From assembly GCF_003625485.1 (NCBI RefSeq), contig NZ_RAIR01000006.1, positions 154,350 through 218,349 of the forward strand: a DNA stretch of 64,000 nucleotides, read 5' to 3'. Each line of letters begins with the position of its first letter. Position 1 is the first letter of the stretch. Source of the stretch: Butyrivibrio sp. CB08. Its GTDB lineage: Bacteria > Bacillota > Clostridia > Lachnospirales > Lachnospiraceae. The notes below the pieces were generated by a model. That model worked only from the letters and a program-made list of their open reading frames with translations. It had not been told where the DNA came from and did not search any database. The position numbers and the translations under genes were made by a program. This document shows, one piece after another, positions 9,210-18,790 of this stretch.

Positions 9210-9968
9210 TTATTTCTTTAAAGTAACAACTACTCTTCTGAAAGGCTCATCACCTTCACTGTGAGTTGTAACATATCTGTCGTTCTGAAGAGCTGAGTGA
9301 ATGATCCTTCTCTCATAAGGATTCATTGGCTCAAGAGCAACTGACTGTCTTGTCTTCTTAACCTTAATTGAAATATTCTTAGCAAGGTTCTCAAGAGTAG
9401 CCTTTCTTCTTTCACGATAATTCTCTGTATCAACTTTTACATGAATGTAATCCTGAACATCTCTGTTAACTACCAGTGAGATCAGATACTGAAGTGAGTC
9501 AAGAGTCTGTCCTCTCTTACCGATGAGAACTCCCATCTCTGCTCCACTAAGTTCAACATCAAGAATGTTCTCCTGTGCATTGAACTTGGTATCTACCTTA
9601 ACTTCCATCTTCATGGCTTCGAAGACTTCTTTTAAGAAAGCGTTTGCTTTTGCGATAAGCTCATCGCCATTAACTTCTGACTTAGGAGCTTCTGCCTTTT
9701 TCTCTTCTTTTACTACTTCTTTTGTTTCTTTCTTAGCTTCTTTCTTGGTTTCCTTAGGAGCACTTACTGGTTCCTTAACTGGAGCCTCTGCATTTTCCTC
9801 TTTGATTCTGGCCTTGATAACTGCTGGCTTACTAGCGATTCCAAGGAATCCTGAAGAACCATTTGAAACTACTTCATAATCAAGTCTGTCGCTTGTAACC
9901 ATAAGTGTTTCGCAAGCTTCTGTTATAGCATCATCCACATTTTTTGCGGAAAACTCCTGATATTCCAT
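9210..9968 (-). CDS. khpB: RNA-binding protein Jag/KhpB (SpoIIIJ-associated)
   Basis: RNA-binding protein that partners KhpA in Gram-positives and affects cell elongation and small-RNA function. The N-terminal Jag domain (residues 1-50, MEYQEFSAKNVDDAITEA) is followed by a Lys/Glu/Ala-rich linker (about 55-100). A KH domain with GKRGQTLDSLQYLISLVVN follows, then a C-terminal R3H domain (SVALEPMNPYERRIIHSAL). The 252-residue length reflects the long charged linker. It sits 21 nt after yidC, the standard spoIIIJ-jag arrangement. Confidence 0.94.
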   Translation of the reverse strand: MEYQEFSAKNVDDAITEACETLMVTSDRLDYEVVSNGSSGFLGIASKPAVIKARIKEENAEAPVKEPVSAPKETKKEAKKETKEVVKEEKKAEAPKSEVNGDELIAKANAFLKEVFEAMKMEVKVDTKFNAQENILDVELSGAEMGVLIGKRGQTLDSLQYLISLVVNRDVQDYIHVKVDTENYRERRKATLENLAKNISIKVKKTRQSVALEPMNPYERRIIHSALQNDRYVTTHSEGDEPFRRVVVTLKK

Positions 9969-9989
9969 ATTTCCTCCTCATAAAAGGTA

Positions 9990-11297
9990 TTATTTTGAAT
10001 TCTGTTCGTTAAACTCTTTTACCATATTTGCCTTAGCTAAAAGAGAATCCTTGCGGATGTTCTTGTTTGAGTAAACATCCTGAGCTTTCTTGAGCTGCTG
10101 CTCTTTCTCAGCTTCGCTTATAGAAGAATTCTTAACAGTGTTAAGGTCGCTGTTTCTTGTAGAAAGGTTAGCGTACATATTCATCTGCTTAGTTGTCTTC
10201 TGCTTCTCAAGCTTCTCTTTGTACTTAGCTGTATTCTTGGCAATCTCAGCATCGATATCGATCTTATCAATGTGTCTGTTGATAATAATCTGCTGGAATG
10301 ATCTTACAACCGCACCAGCAATCCAGTAGATACCCATACCAGCAGGAAGATTTAAGCAAAATACTGCTGACATGATAGGCATCATGAGATTCATAGTCTT
10401 CATTGACTGCTGCATCTGAGCTGTAGGATCGTCAGGATTAGCCTTGCCATTATCAGCTGGCTGAGGCATAAGTTTAACATTGATCCACTGTGTAAGTGCA
10501 GCAAGTAAAGGAATAATGATTCCTCCTATTAAAAGAAGGAAGTTCTTATTTGCAAAAGCATCCCTGATGGTAAACATAGGTGTATCACCAATGTTAAGAC
10601 CAAGGAAATTGTTGAATCTAAGAAGTGCTGTATGAGTATTCTCAATAGAAGATGTAAGTGCTGGGAACTGATTTGTTAAGTTAGTCCAGTCAGTTGATGA
10701 AGCTTTATTGAGAACATCAATGAAAGTATTCTTGATATAAGTTGTATCACCTGATGTAAATGCAGCATCAGTGAACTGCTTTTTGTACTGATTAGCACTT
10801 GAGAGTGTCTGAATAAACTCAGCTGCTCCGCTTGTTCCGATAAGATCCTCAACAAGTGGTGAAAAAGCATCTCTTACGATTGTAACGTAAGCTGGCATTG
10901 AAAAGATAACACGATAAAGGGCAAACAGAATAGGCATCTGGATAAGGAGCTGCAGGCAGCTACCTGTCTGAGATACACCATACTTAGCATAGACCTCTTT
11001 GGTCTCCTGCTGCATAGCCATCATTGAGTCGTTATCTTTTTTGCCCTTGTACTTGGCCTGAATAGCCTGAAGTTCAGGGCTCATCTTGCTCTGAAGCTTA
11101 GAAAACTTCTGCTGTTTGTATGTCAATGGTAAAAGACATAAATAAATTACGATAGTAAAAATGATAATAGCAAGACCAATGTTAGGAATACCGATCGCAT
11201 TCAGCACATTGAAAATGCCATTCATAAGATGACCAAGAAGCCAGGCTACTGGTCCTACGATTCTACCCTGATACTGGGTAAGTAAAACTCCCGTCAA
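9990..11297 (-). CDS. yidC: membrane protein insertase YidC/SpoIIIJ
   Basis: Inserts membrane proteins alone or with SecYEG. About five transmembrane helices of the Oxa1/YidC fold are visible: IGLAIIIFTIVIYLCLLPL near residue 39, MPILFALYRVIF, LLLIGGIIIPLLAALTQW, and LPAGMGIYWIAGAVVRSFQQ. It lacks the large periplasmic domain of Gram-negative YidC. It carries an extracellular insert of about 100 residues between the second and third core helices and a Lys-rich cytoplasmic tail of about 90 residues. No lipobox is seen, unlike in Bacillus SpoIIIJ. Its position between yidD and jag is classical. Confidence 0.94.
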   Translation of the reverse strand: MTGVLLTQYQGRIVGPVAWLLGHLMNGIFNVLNAIGIPNIGLAIIIFTIVIYLCLLPLTYKQQKFSKLQSKMSPELQAIQAKYKGKKDNDSMMAMQQETKEVYAKYGVSQTGSCLQLLIQMPILFALYRVIFSMPAYVTIVRDAFSPLVEDLIGTSGAAEFIQTLSSANQYKKQFTDAAFTSGDTTYIKNTFIDVLNKASSTDWTNLTNQFPALTSSIENTHTALLRFNNFLGLNIGDTPMFTIRDAFANKNFLLLIGGIIIPLLAALTQWINVKLMPQPADNGKANPDDPTAQMQQSMKTMNLMMPIMSAVFCLNLPAGMGIYWIAGAVVRSFQQIIINRHIDKIDIDAEIAKNTAKYKEKLEKQKTTKQMNMYANLSTRNSDLNTVKNSSISEAEKEQQLKKAQDVYSNKNIRKDSLLAKANMVKEFNEQNSK

Positions 11298-11335
11298 AAT
11301 TCGCCTCCTCTAATACACAAATAATTACCCAAAAA

Positions 11336-11545
11336 TTATGGAACCGGATCGTACCCGCCACTTGAGAATGGATTACATCTGAGTATCCTCCATGCTGCAA
11401 GCAGTCCCCCTTTAATAGCTCCATATTTTTCTATTGCTTCCAGTCCATACTCAGAACATGTTGGAATGTATGGACATTTTGTTCTCTTTAATGGAGAAAT
11501 GTACTTCCTATAAAGTTTGATCAAAAAGATTAATATCTCTTTCAT
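11336..11545 (-). CDS. yidD: membrane protein insertion efficiency factor YidD
   Basis: Small 69-residue protein with the HPxxCSEYGxEAIEKYGxxKG pattern of the family ([19 protein letters not shown]) and a C-terminal [12 protein letters not shown]. It helps YidC-dependent insertion at the membrane. Its start codon directly abuts the rnpA stop codon, which indicates coupled translation. Confidence 0.95.
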   Translation of the reverse strand: MKEILIFLIKLYRKYISPLKRTKCPYIPTCSEYGLEAIEKYGAIKGGLLAAWRILRCNPFSSGGYDPVP

Positions 11546-11893
11546 CTAAATACCGCCATTTTTTCTTATGCGGGCCTTCCCAGCCAGATTCATCAGCGAC
11601 TCCTCAATATCAAAATATGTGGCGTCCTGCGCACAGGCTCTGGCAACGACTACTATGTCCAAACCACTATTGAACATATCTTCATGTAGTCGGTAAGATT
11701 CTCGAACAAGTCTTGCAAATCTGTGCCTTACAACACTGTTCCCTACTTTTTTACTGCATGATATTCCTAGCTTGTTACAAGAAGTTCCATTTTCCCACAC
11801 ATACATTACTATAAATTTGTTGGCATAGCTTTTGCCATTCTCATAACAGTTTCGGAAATCACCTGTCTTTTTCATTGAATCTGAAAAAAGCAT
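11546..11893 (-). CDS. rnpA: ribonuclease P protein component
   Basis: Basic 115-residue subunit that binds RNase P RNA and helps mature tRNA 5' ends. The RNR-type motif appears as NSVVRHRFARLVRESYR near residue 51, followed by GLDIVVVARACAQ. It lies between rpmH and yidD, as in almost all Firmicutes. The terminator between rpmH and rnpA probably limits its expression relative to L34. Confidence 0.95.
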   Translation of the reverse strand: MLFSDSMKKTGDFRNCYENGKSYANKFIVMYVWENGTSCNKLGISCSKKVGNSVVRHRFARLVRESYRLHEDMFNSGLDIVVVARACAQDATYFDIEESLMNLAGKARIRKNGGI

Positions 11894-11934
11894 AGTCTCA
11901 TCCTTCTAATAAGGAAAACAGATTATCCATGAGA

Positions 11935-11963
11935 TGAAAAAAGGTCACATATATGTGACCTTT
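11935..11963 (-). terminator. rpmH terminator/attenuator
   Basis: The near-perfect palindrome AAAGGTCACATATATGTGACCTTT (11940-11963, given here as one hairpin of about 10 bp) is followed on the minus strand by six T residues. It lies between rpmH and rnpA and would lower read-through into rnpA. Confidence 0.85.
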
Positions 11964-11967
11964 AAAA

Positions 11968-12102
11968 TCATGCTGATAATCTCTTTCTTCCCTTAGCTCT
12001 TCTAGCAGCAAGAACCTTTCTGCCGCCCTTAGTAGCCATTCTAGCTCTGAAACCATGAACTCTGGCTCTCTGAAGCTTATGAGGCTGGAATGTCATCTTC
12101 AT
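11968..12102 (-). CDS. rpmH: 50S ribosomal protein L34
   Basis: A 44-codon gene starting at the ATG at 12102 and encoding a very basic peptide. It begins [19 protein letters not shown] and ends KGRKRLSA, the standard bL34 pattern. AGGAGGT lies 8 nt before the ATG. The gene is first in the minus-strand operon leaving oriC. Confidence 0.97.
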   Translation of the reverse strand: MKMTFQPHKLQRARVHGFRARMATKGGRKVLAARRAKGRKRLSA

Positions 12103-12218
12103 ATTAAAACACCTCCTTCTTAAACAGACTAACCTTATATGATTTAAAGGTCCATTAAATGAGATAATGATCTCAAAATTGTCAATTGATTACATCCTGT
12201 GTGGAAAAAATCTTTATC

Positions 12219-12247
12219 ATTATAATAGATAAAATCGGCTTGGTCAA
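12219..12247 (-). promoter_or_regulatory. rpmH promoter
   Basis: Minus-strand TTGACC (12242-12247), a 17-bp spacer and TATAAT (12219-12224) form a near-consensus housekeeping promoter about 117 nt upstream of the rpmH ATG. Confidence 0.85.
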
Positions 12248-12330
12248 GCCATTAATCCAAGGATTATAGATGAAAAAATAATTTGGATTTTTTTGAAAAA
12301 ATATTGAACAACATATAGTGGCATAAAAAA

Positions 12331-12571
12331 TTATCCACATCAAAATGTTGATTTTGTGGATAACTTGTGAATAATTAATTTTTATCGAAAGATATCCACA
12401 TTTTTTCTGGATTTTGTGGAAAAAGCTGTACATAAATTGGACACATATAATCAAAAATCAAGTATTTAAGCCACTTCTGGCGGTAGATATTTAAAAGTGG
12501 AAAATAGGTAGTTTTTCCACAGCCTGATTTTTAAATCATTTTTCAACAGATTTTAAAAAAAGTTATCCACA
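12331..12571. other. oriC: DnaA-box cluster upstream of dnaA
   Basis: AT-rich gap of about 550 bp between the divergent rpmH and dnaA genes. Perfect DnaA boxes TTATCCACA occur at 12331-12339 (+), 12355-12363 (reverse) and 12563-12571 (+). One- or two-mismatch boxes lie at 12392-12400 (ATATCCACA), 12415-12423 (reverse, TGTGGAAAA) and 12513-12521 (TTTTCCACA). This is the expected initiator binding region. The unwinding element was not pinpointed; AT-rich DNA at 12260-12330 and in the dnaA-dnaN gap are both candidates. Confidence 0.9.
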
Positions 12572-12583
12572 ATTTGAGTCTGT

Positions 12584-12612
12584 TTGATATTTAGGGGCAT
12601 TTAATATAAAAT
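12584..12612 (+). promoter_or_regulatory. dnaA promoter
   Basis: TTGATA (12584-12589), a 17-bp spacer and TAAAAT (12607-12612), about 41 nt before the dnaA start. A perfect DnaA box ends 12 bp upstream of the -35, consistent with DnaA autoregulation. Confidence 0.75.
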
Positions 12613-12652
12613 AGAAAAAGTCTAAATTTATGCTTTGTTGGGGAATTTTTAT

Positions 12653-14053
12653 ATGCAATCATCTACTGAAATCGTTGAGAAATTAAAGGTAAATTGGGAA
12701 TCCATCAAGAATACCATCAAAAATGAAGCTGGTATCACTGATATTTCTTATAAGACATGGATTGATCCACTTACCGTCTATGGTTTTGAAGAAAACACAG
12801 TCAAGATTTTAATTCCATCAGACAATTCTTTTGCACTTACATATATCGTTAATCACTACGTTGATTTCTTTAAGGTTACTATCTCTGAATTTTTGGAATC
12901 AATGGTTGATGTTTCTTTCATATTAAACAAGGACACTATTAATAATGAAGAAACACATGAAAATATATCATCAGTCAACGAAGAAACCCAATCTTCTTCT
13001 AATGTTGTCTATGAACAGGCAAATCTTAATCCAAGATATAGATTTGATACCTTCGTTGTAGGCAGCAACAACAAGTTTGCTCACTCTGCTTCACTGGCAG
13101 TTGCTGAGTCTCCTGGAATTTCTTACAATCCTCTCTTCCTCTATGGAGGACCTGGACTTGGTAAGACCCACCTTATGCATTCAATCGGACATTTCATCAT
13201 TGAGCACAATCCACGTGCCAAGGTTTTATATGTAACATCAGAGCAGTTCACCAACGAAGTTATCGAATCCATCAGAAGCTCAAGAGCTGAGAACATGACA
13301 AGACTTCGTGAGAAATACAGAACTGTAGATGTTCTCATGGTTGATGACGTTCAGTTCATCATTGGTAAGGAATCAACTCAGGAAGAGTTCTTCCACACAT
13401 TTAATGCTCTTCATCAGGCTGGTAAGCAGATCATACTTTCATCTGACAGACCACCTAAGGAAATGGAAACCCTTGAAGAGAGATTCAGATCAAGATTCGA
13501 GATGGGCCTTATCGCAGATATCCAGTCTCCTGACTATGAGACAAGGGTTGCTATCCTTCGTAAGAACGCTGAGAACTATGGTCGCAGCATTGGCGATGAT
13601 GTAATTGACTATGTTGCTACCAACATCAAGTCAAACATCAGAGAACTTGAAGGTGCTCTCACCAAGATAATTGCTCACTCAAGACTTAACAATGTAGAGA
13701 TTACTTTAGATAATGCCAAGGATGCATTAAAGGATATCATCTCTCCAGATACAACCAAGGTTATTACACCACAGCTCATCGTTGATACTGTCTGCGAGCA
13801 GTATGGTATCAAGAAGGACGATGTGGTTTCCAAAAAGAGAAACGCAGAGATTGTTCTTCCTCGCCAGGTAATAATGTATCTTTGCAGAGAACATACTGAT
13901 GCTTCTTTAGAAGAAATTGGTAAGCTTCTTGGCAAAAAAGATCACACAACTGTTATGAGTGGAATCAGCAAAATCAAATCTATGATTCCTGGTGATGAAG
14001 ATCTTAACAAGAACTTAGACATAATTGTTAAGAAACTCAATCCTTCTCTTTAA
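12653..14053 (+). CDS. dnaA: chromosomal replication initiator DnaA
   Basis: AAA+ ATPase that binds DnaA boxes, melts oriC and loads the helicase. Domain I (about 1-85) is followed by a short Ser/Asn/Glu linker. The AAA+ domain then shows Walker A GGPGLGKTHLMHSIG near residue 165, Walker B DVLMVDDVQFI and the arginine finger in ERFRSRFEMGL. Domain IV carries the box-recognition signature GKKDHTTVMSGISKI near the C-terminus. The ATG at 12653 (MQSSTEIVEK) is preferred over a TTG 18 nt upstream because GGGGA lies 9 nt before it. Length 466. Confidence 0.98.
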   Translation: MQSSTEIVEKLKVNWESIKNTIKNEAGITDISYKTWIDPLTVYGFEENTVKILIPSDNSFALTYIVNHYVDFFKVTISEFLESMVDVSFILNKDTINNEETHENISSVNEETQSSSNVVYEQANLNPRYRFDTFVVGSNNKFAHSASLAVAESPGISYNPLFLYGGPGLGKTHLMHSIGHFIIEHNPRAKVLYVTSEQFTNEVIESIRSSRAENMTRLREKYRTVDVLMVDDVQFIIGKESTQEEFFHTFNALHQAGKQIILSSDRPPKEMETLEERFRSRFEMGLIADIQSPDYETRVAILRKNAENYGRSIGDDVIDYVATNIKSNIRELEGALTKIIAHSRLNNVEITLDNAKDALKDIISPDTTKVITPQLIVDTVCEQYGIKKDDVVSKKRNAEIVLPRQVIMYLCREHTDASLEEIGKLLGKKDHTTVMSGISKIKSMIPGDEDLNKNLDIIVKKLNPSL

Positions 14054-14079
14054 GTTTTAAACATTTTTAACCCACATAT

Positions 14080-14088
14080 TGTGGATAA
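14080..14088 (-). promoter_or_regulatory. DnaA box in the dnaA-dnaN gap
   Basis: TGTGGATAA, a perfect reverse DnaA box just after dnaA; a near-box (GGTGGATAA) lies at 14135-14143. Boxes on both sides of dnaA give the bipartite origin layout known from Bacillus. The 305-bp gap (14054-14358) otherwise holds the dnaA terminator and the dnaN promoter. Confidence 0.8.
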
Positions 14089-14131
14089 GTTGGAACAAAA
14101 AAGTGAATTGTCAGAGGATAAAATGTTGATT

Positions 14132-14165
14132 AAGGGTGGATAAGTATTTTCCACCCTTTTTTTCA
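14132..14165 (+). terminator. dnaA terminator
   Basis: A 9-bp stem (AAGGGTGGA at 14132-14140, its complement at 14150-14158) with a 9-nt loop is followed directly by a run of about nine T residues. Confidence 0.85.
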
Positions 14166-14232
14166 AAAATTTGCCTTGTTTATAACTCTTAACTTTTCAA
14201 CATCTAATTTTTTGTTTTCAACAGCTAAAAAT

Positions 14233-14261
14233 TTGTAAAAAAGCCTTTTAAATTGTATAAT
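14233..14261 (+). promoter_or_regulatory. dnaN promoter
   Basis: TTGTAA (14233-14238), 17-bp spacer, TATAAT (14256-14261). The start site would be near 14268, leaving a leader of about 90 nt before dnaN. Confidence 0.8.
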
Positions 14262-14358
14262 AGAATAGGTTTTACACATATCAACATCTATTAATACTGT
14301 TTTTATTATTTATTAATAATTATTTTATAGTTATAAACTCGAAGGGAGTATTATCCAA

Positions 14359-15468
14359 ATGAAATTCGCATGCTCTAAGTCTAATCTTGTGAGTGGACTG
14401 CAGATCGTTTCAAAAGCAGTTCCTTCTAAGACAACAATGTCTGTTCTGGAATGTATCCTTGTTGATGCTACAGAAGGAATCATCAAGTTCATCGCTAATG
14501 ATATGGAACTTGGTATTCAGACAGTTGTAGAAGGAAATATTATAGAGAGAGGCTTTGTAGCTATTGATGCCAAGCTCTTTGTTGACATCGTAAGAAAGCT
14601 TCCTGATAACGAAGTTACTATTGAATCTGATTCTTCCAGTAAAGTAACCATCAGCTGCGAGAAGGCAAAGTTCAACCTCATTGGAAGAAAGGGTGATGAT
14701 TTTACTTATCTTCCAACTATTGAAAAGATCGATGGAGTAGAAGTTTCTCAGTTTACTCTTAGAAATGTAATACAGCAGACAATTTTCTCTATCGCTGAGA
14801 ATGACGCCAACAAGATGATGGGTGGTGAGTTATTTGAAGTTGATGGAGATAACTTAAAGCTTGTATCTCTTGATGGACACAGAATTTCCATCAGAAAGGT
14901 TAAGCTTGGAGGAAGTTATCCATCCAAGAAAGTCATCGTTCCAGGTAAGACTCTTGGAGAGATCAGCAAGATCTTAACTGACAGCACTGAGAAGATGGTA
15001 AGTATCTTCTTTACTGACAAGCATGTCTTATTTGAGTTTGATAAGACTACTGTTGTTTCAAGACTTATTGAAGGCGAGTATTTCAGCATTGACCAGATGC
15101 TCTCAAGTGATTACGAGACCAAGATGAGCATCAACCGCAAGGAATTCCTTGATTGTATAGACAGAGCAACTCTCCTTGTTAAAGAGGGAGACAAGAAGCC
15201 TGTTATCATTTCTGTTACTGATGGCAAGATGGAACTTAAGATCAATTCCACAATTGGTAGCATGGATGAAGAAATTGATATTGAGAAGCAGGGTAAGGAC
15301 CTTATGATTGGCTTCAATCCTAAGTTTCTTATCGATGCACTTCGTGTAATAGAGGATGAGACTGTAGATATTTATCTTGTTAACCCTAAGGCTCCTTGCT
15401 TTATCAGGGACAAGGATTCAACTTATATTTACCTGGTTCTTCCTGTTAACTTCACTACAGTTGACTAA
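14359..15468 (+). CDS. dnaN: DNA polymerase III beta subunit (sliding clamp)
   Basis: Ring-shaped dimeric processivity clamp that tethers polymerase III and many partners to DNA. The 369-residue protein shows three repeats of the clamp fold. It starts MKFACSKSNLVSGLQIVSKA, has the LVSLDGHRISIRK motif near residue 172, and ends with a C-terminal YLVLPVNF box typical of DnaN. GAAGGGAG lies 10 nt before the ATG. It heads the dnaN-rlbA-recF-gyrB-gyrA run. Confidence 0.97.
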   Translation: MKFACSKSNLVSGLQIVSKAVPSKTTMSVLECILVDATEGIIKFIANDMELGIQTVVEGNIIERGFVAIDAKLFVDIVRKLPDNEVTIESDSSSKVTISCEKAKFNLIGRKGDDFTYLPTIEKIDGVEVSQFTLRNVIQQTIFSIAENDANKMMGGELFEVDGDNLKLVSLDGHRISIRKVKLGGSYPSKKVIVPGKTLGEISKILTDSTEKMVSIFFTDKHVLFEFDKTTVVSRLIEGEYFSIDQMLSSDYETKMSINRKEFLDCIDRATLLVKEGDKKPVIISVTDGKMELKINSTIGSMDEEIDIEKQGKDLMIGFNPKFLIDALRVIEDETVDIYLVNPKAPCFIRDKDSTYIYLVLPVNFTTVD

Positions 15469-15492
15469 TATTTTTTATAAAAAAGGATTTTC

Positions 15493-15708
15493 ATGGAAAC
15501 AATCAAACTTAGAGAAACAGATGACTTTATTAAACTTGGACAGGCCCTTAAAAAGGCAGGTCTTGAAGGATCTGGCGTTGATGCCAAGATGGACATTCAG
15601 TCAGGTCTTGTTAAAGTCAACGGAGAAATAGAAGAAAGAAGAGGCCGTAAGCTTTACGACGGAGATGTTTTTGAGTTTAACGGAACGCAGGTAAAAGTAG
15701 AAAAATGA
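15493..15708 (+). CDS. rlbA: S4-domain RNA-binding protein RlbA (YaaA)
   Basis: A 71-residue protein consisting of an S4 RNA-binding domain: KLGQALKKAGLEGSG, then the SGLVKVNGEIEERRGRKL core and GDVFEFNG. Genes of this type sit between dnaN and recF in Firmicutes and encode a factor linked to ribosome assembly or rRNA binding. Its stop overlaps the recF start (TGATCA context, 4 nt overlap), so the two are coupled. Confidence 0.9.
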   Translation: METIKLRETDDFIKLGQALKKAGLEGSGVDAKMDIQSGLVKVNGEIEERRGRKLYDGDVFEFNGTQVKVEK

Positions 15709-16808
15709 TCATAAAGTCATTGGAACTGGCCGATTTCAGAAACTATGACAATCTCAAAATAGACTTTAGCAGTGGTACCAATATTCTGTATGGGGATAAT
15801 GCCCAGGGTAAGACCAATATCCTGGAAGCAATCTATGTTTCAGCAACTACTAAGTCTCACAAAGGCAGTAAAGACAAGGAAATCATAGGCTTTGGTAAGG
15901 ATGAAGCTCATATCAGGACAATCCTTGAGAAGGACAATGCAGAATATCGAGTAGATATGCACCTTCGCGGCAATAAGTCCAAGGGAATCGCCATTGATGG
16001 GCAGAAGATAAAAAGAGCTTCTGATCTTATTGGTATGCTGAATGTTGTATTCTTTTCTCCTGAAGATCTCAGCATTATTAAAAATGGTCCTTCTGAGAGG
16101 CGCAGATTCATGGATATGGAGCTGTGCCAGCTTGATCAGATATATTTAAACAGCCTTTCTAAGTACAACAAGCTTGTAGTAGAAAGAAATAAGGTTCTAA
16201 AGGATCTGTTCGAACACCCTGAAAACAGCGTACTTCTTGATGTTCAGGACAAACAGCTGTGTGAATATGGATCCATCATCATAAAAGCCAGAGAAAAATT
16301 CATCGCAGAGCTTAATGAAATAATAAGACCAATTCATGAGAAGCTTACCGGGGGAAAAGAGCTACTGTCTGTTTACTACGAACCCAATGTGGAACTTACT
16401 GACTTTGAAAAAAAGCTCTCTGCATCCAGGAAAAAAGACATCTATGCCAAACAGACAACAGTGGGACCTCACAAAGATGATTTTTCTTTTATCGTCAGGA
16501 AAGCAGAAAACGATGATGGAATCGATATCAGGAAGTTTGGTTCTCAGGGACAGCAGCGAACAGCATCACTTTCTCTTAAACTGTCAGAAATAGAAATAGT
16601 TAAAAAGTCCAAGAAAGAAAACCCTGTTCTATTGCTTGATGACGTTCTGTCAGAGCTTGACAGCAACAGGCAGAACTATCTTCTCAATACGATAGGTAAT
16701 ATCCAGACAATCATTACCTGTACTGGTCTTGATGAATTTGTAAATAACAGATTTGAAATAGATAAACTGTTCAAAGTAACAGACGGAACAGTAAGCAGTG
16801 AAAACTAA
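15705..16808 (+). CDS. recF: DNA replication/repair protein RecF
   Basis: SMC-like ABC ATPase that helps load RecA at gaps. Walker A GDNAQGKTNILEAI is near residue 30. The ABC signature appears in FGSQGQQRTASLSLKLSE near residue 278, and Walker B LLLDDVLSELD near residue 310. The 367-residue length is normal. It overlaps rlbA by 4 nt and is followed by gyrB 10 nt later. Confidence 0.97.
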   Translation: MIIKSLELADFRNYDNLKIDFSSGTNILYGDNAQGKTNILEAIYVSATTKSHKGSKDKEIIGFGKDEAHIRTILEKDNAEYRVDMHLRGNKSKGIAIDGQKIKRASDLIGMLNVVFFSPEDLSIIKNGPSERRRFMDMELCQLDQIYLNSLSKYNKLVVERNKVLKDLFEHPENSVLLDVQDKQLCEYGSIIIKAREKFIAELNEIIRPIHEKLTGGKELLSVYYEPNVELTDFEKKLSASRKKDIYAKQTTVGPHKDDFSFIVRKAENDDGIDIRKFGSQGQQRTASLSLKLSEIEIVKKSKKENPVLLLDDVLSELDSNRQNYLLNTIGNIQTIITCTGLDEFVNNRFEIDKLFKVTDGTVSSEN

Positions 16809-16815
16809 GGAGTAA

Positions 16816-18756
<1,941 letters not shown>

Positions 18757-18790
18757 GGATTGATAAAATCCATAGAATTGAGGTAATAAG

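Noticed and set aside
12182..12454. 90-residue minus-strand open frame in the oriC gap
   Set aside because: It runs through the DnaA boxes and the rpmH promoter, has AT-driven Phe/Ile/Lys composition, no convincing ribosome site and no family resemblance.
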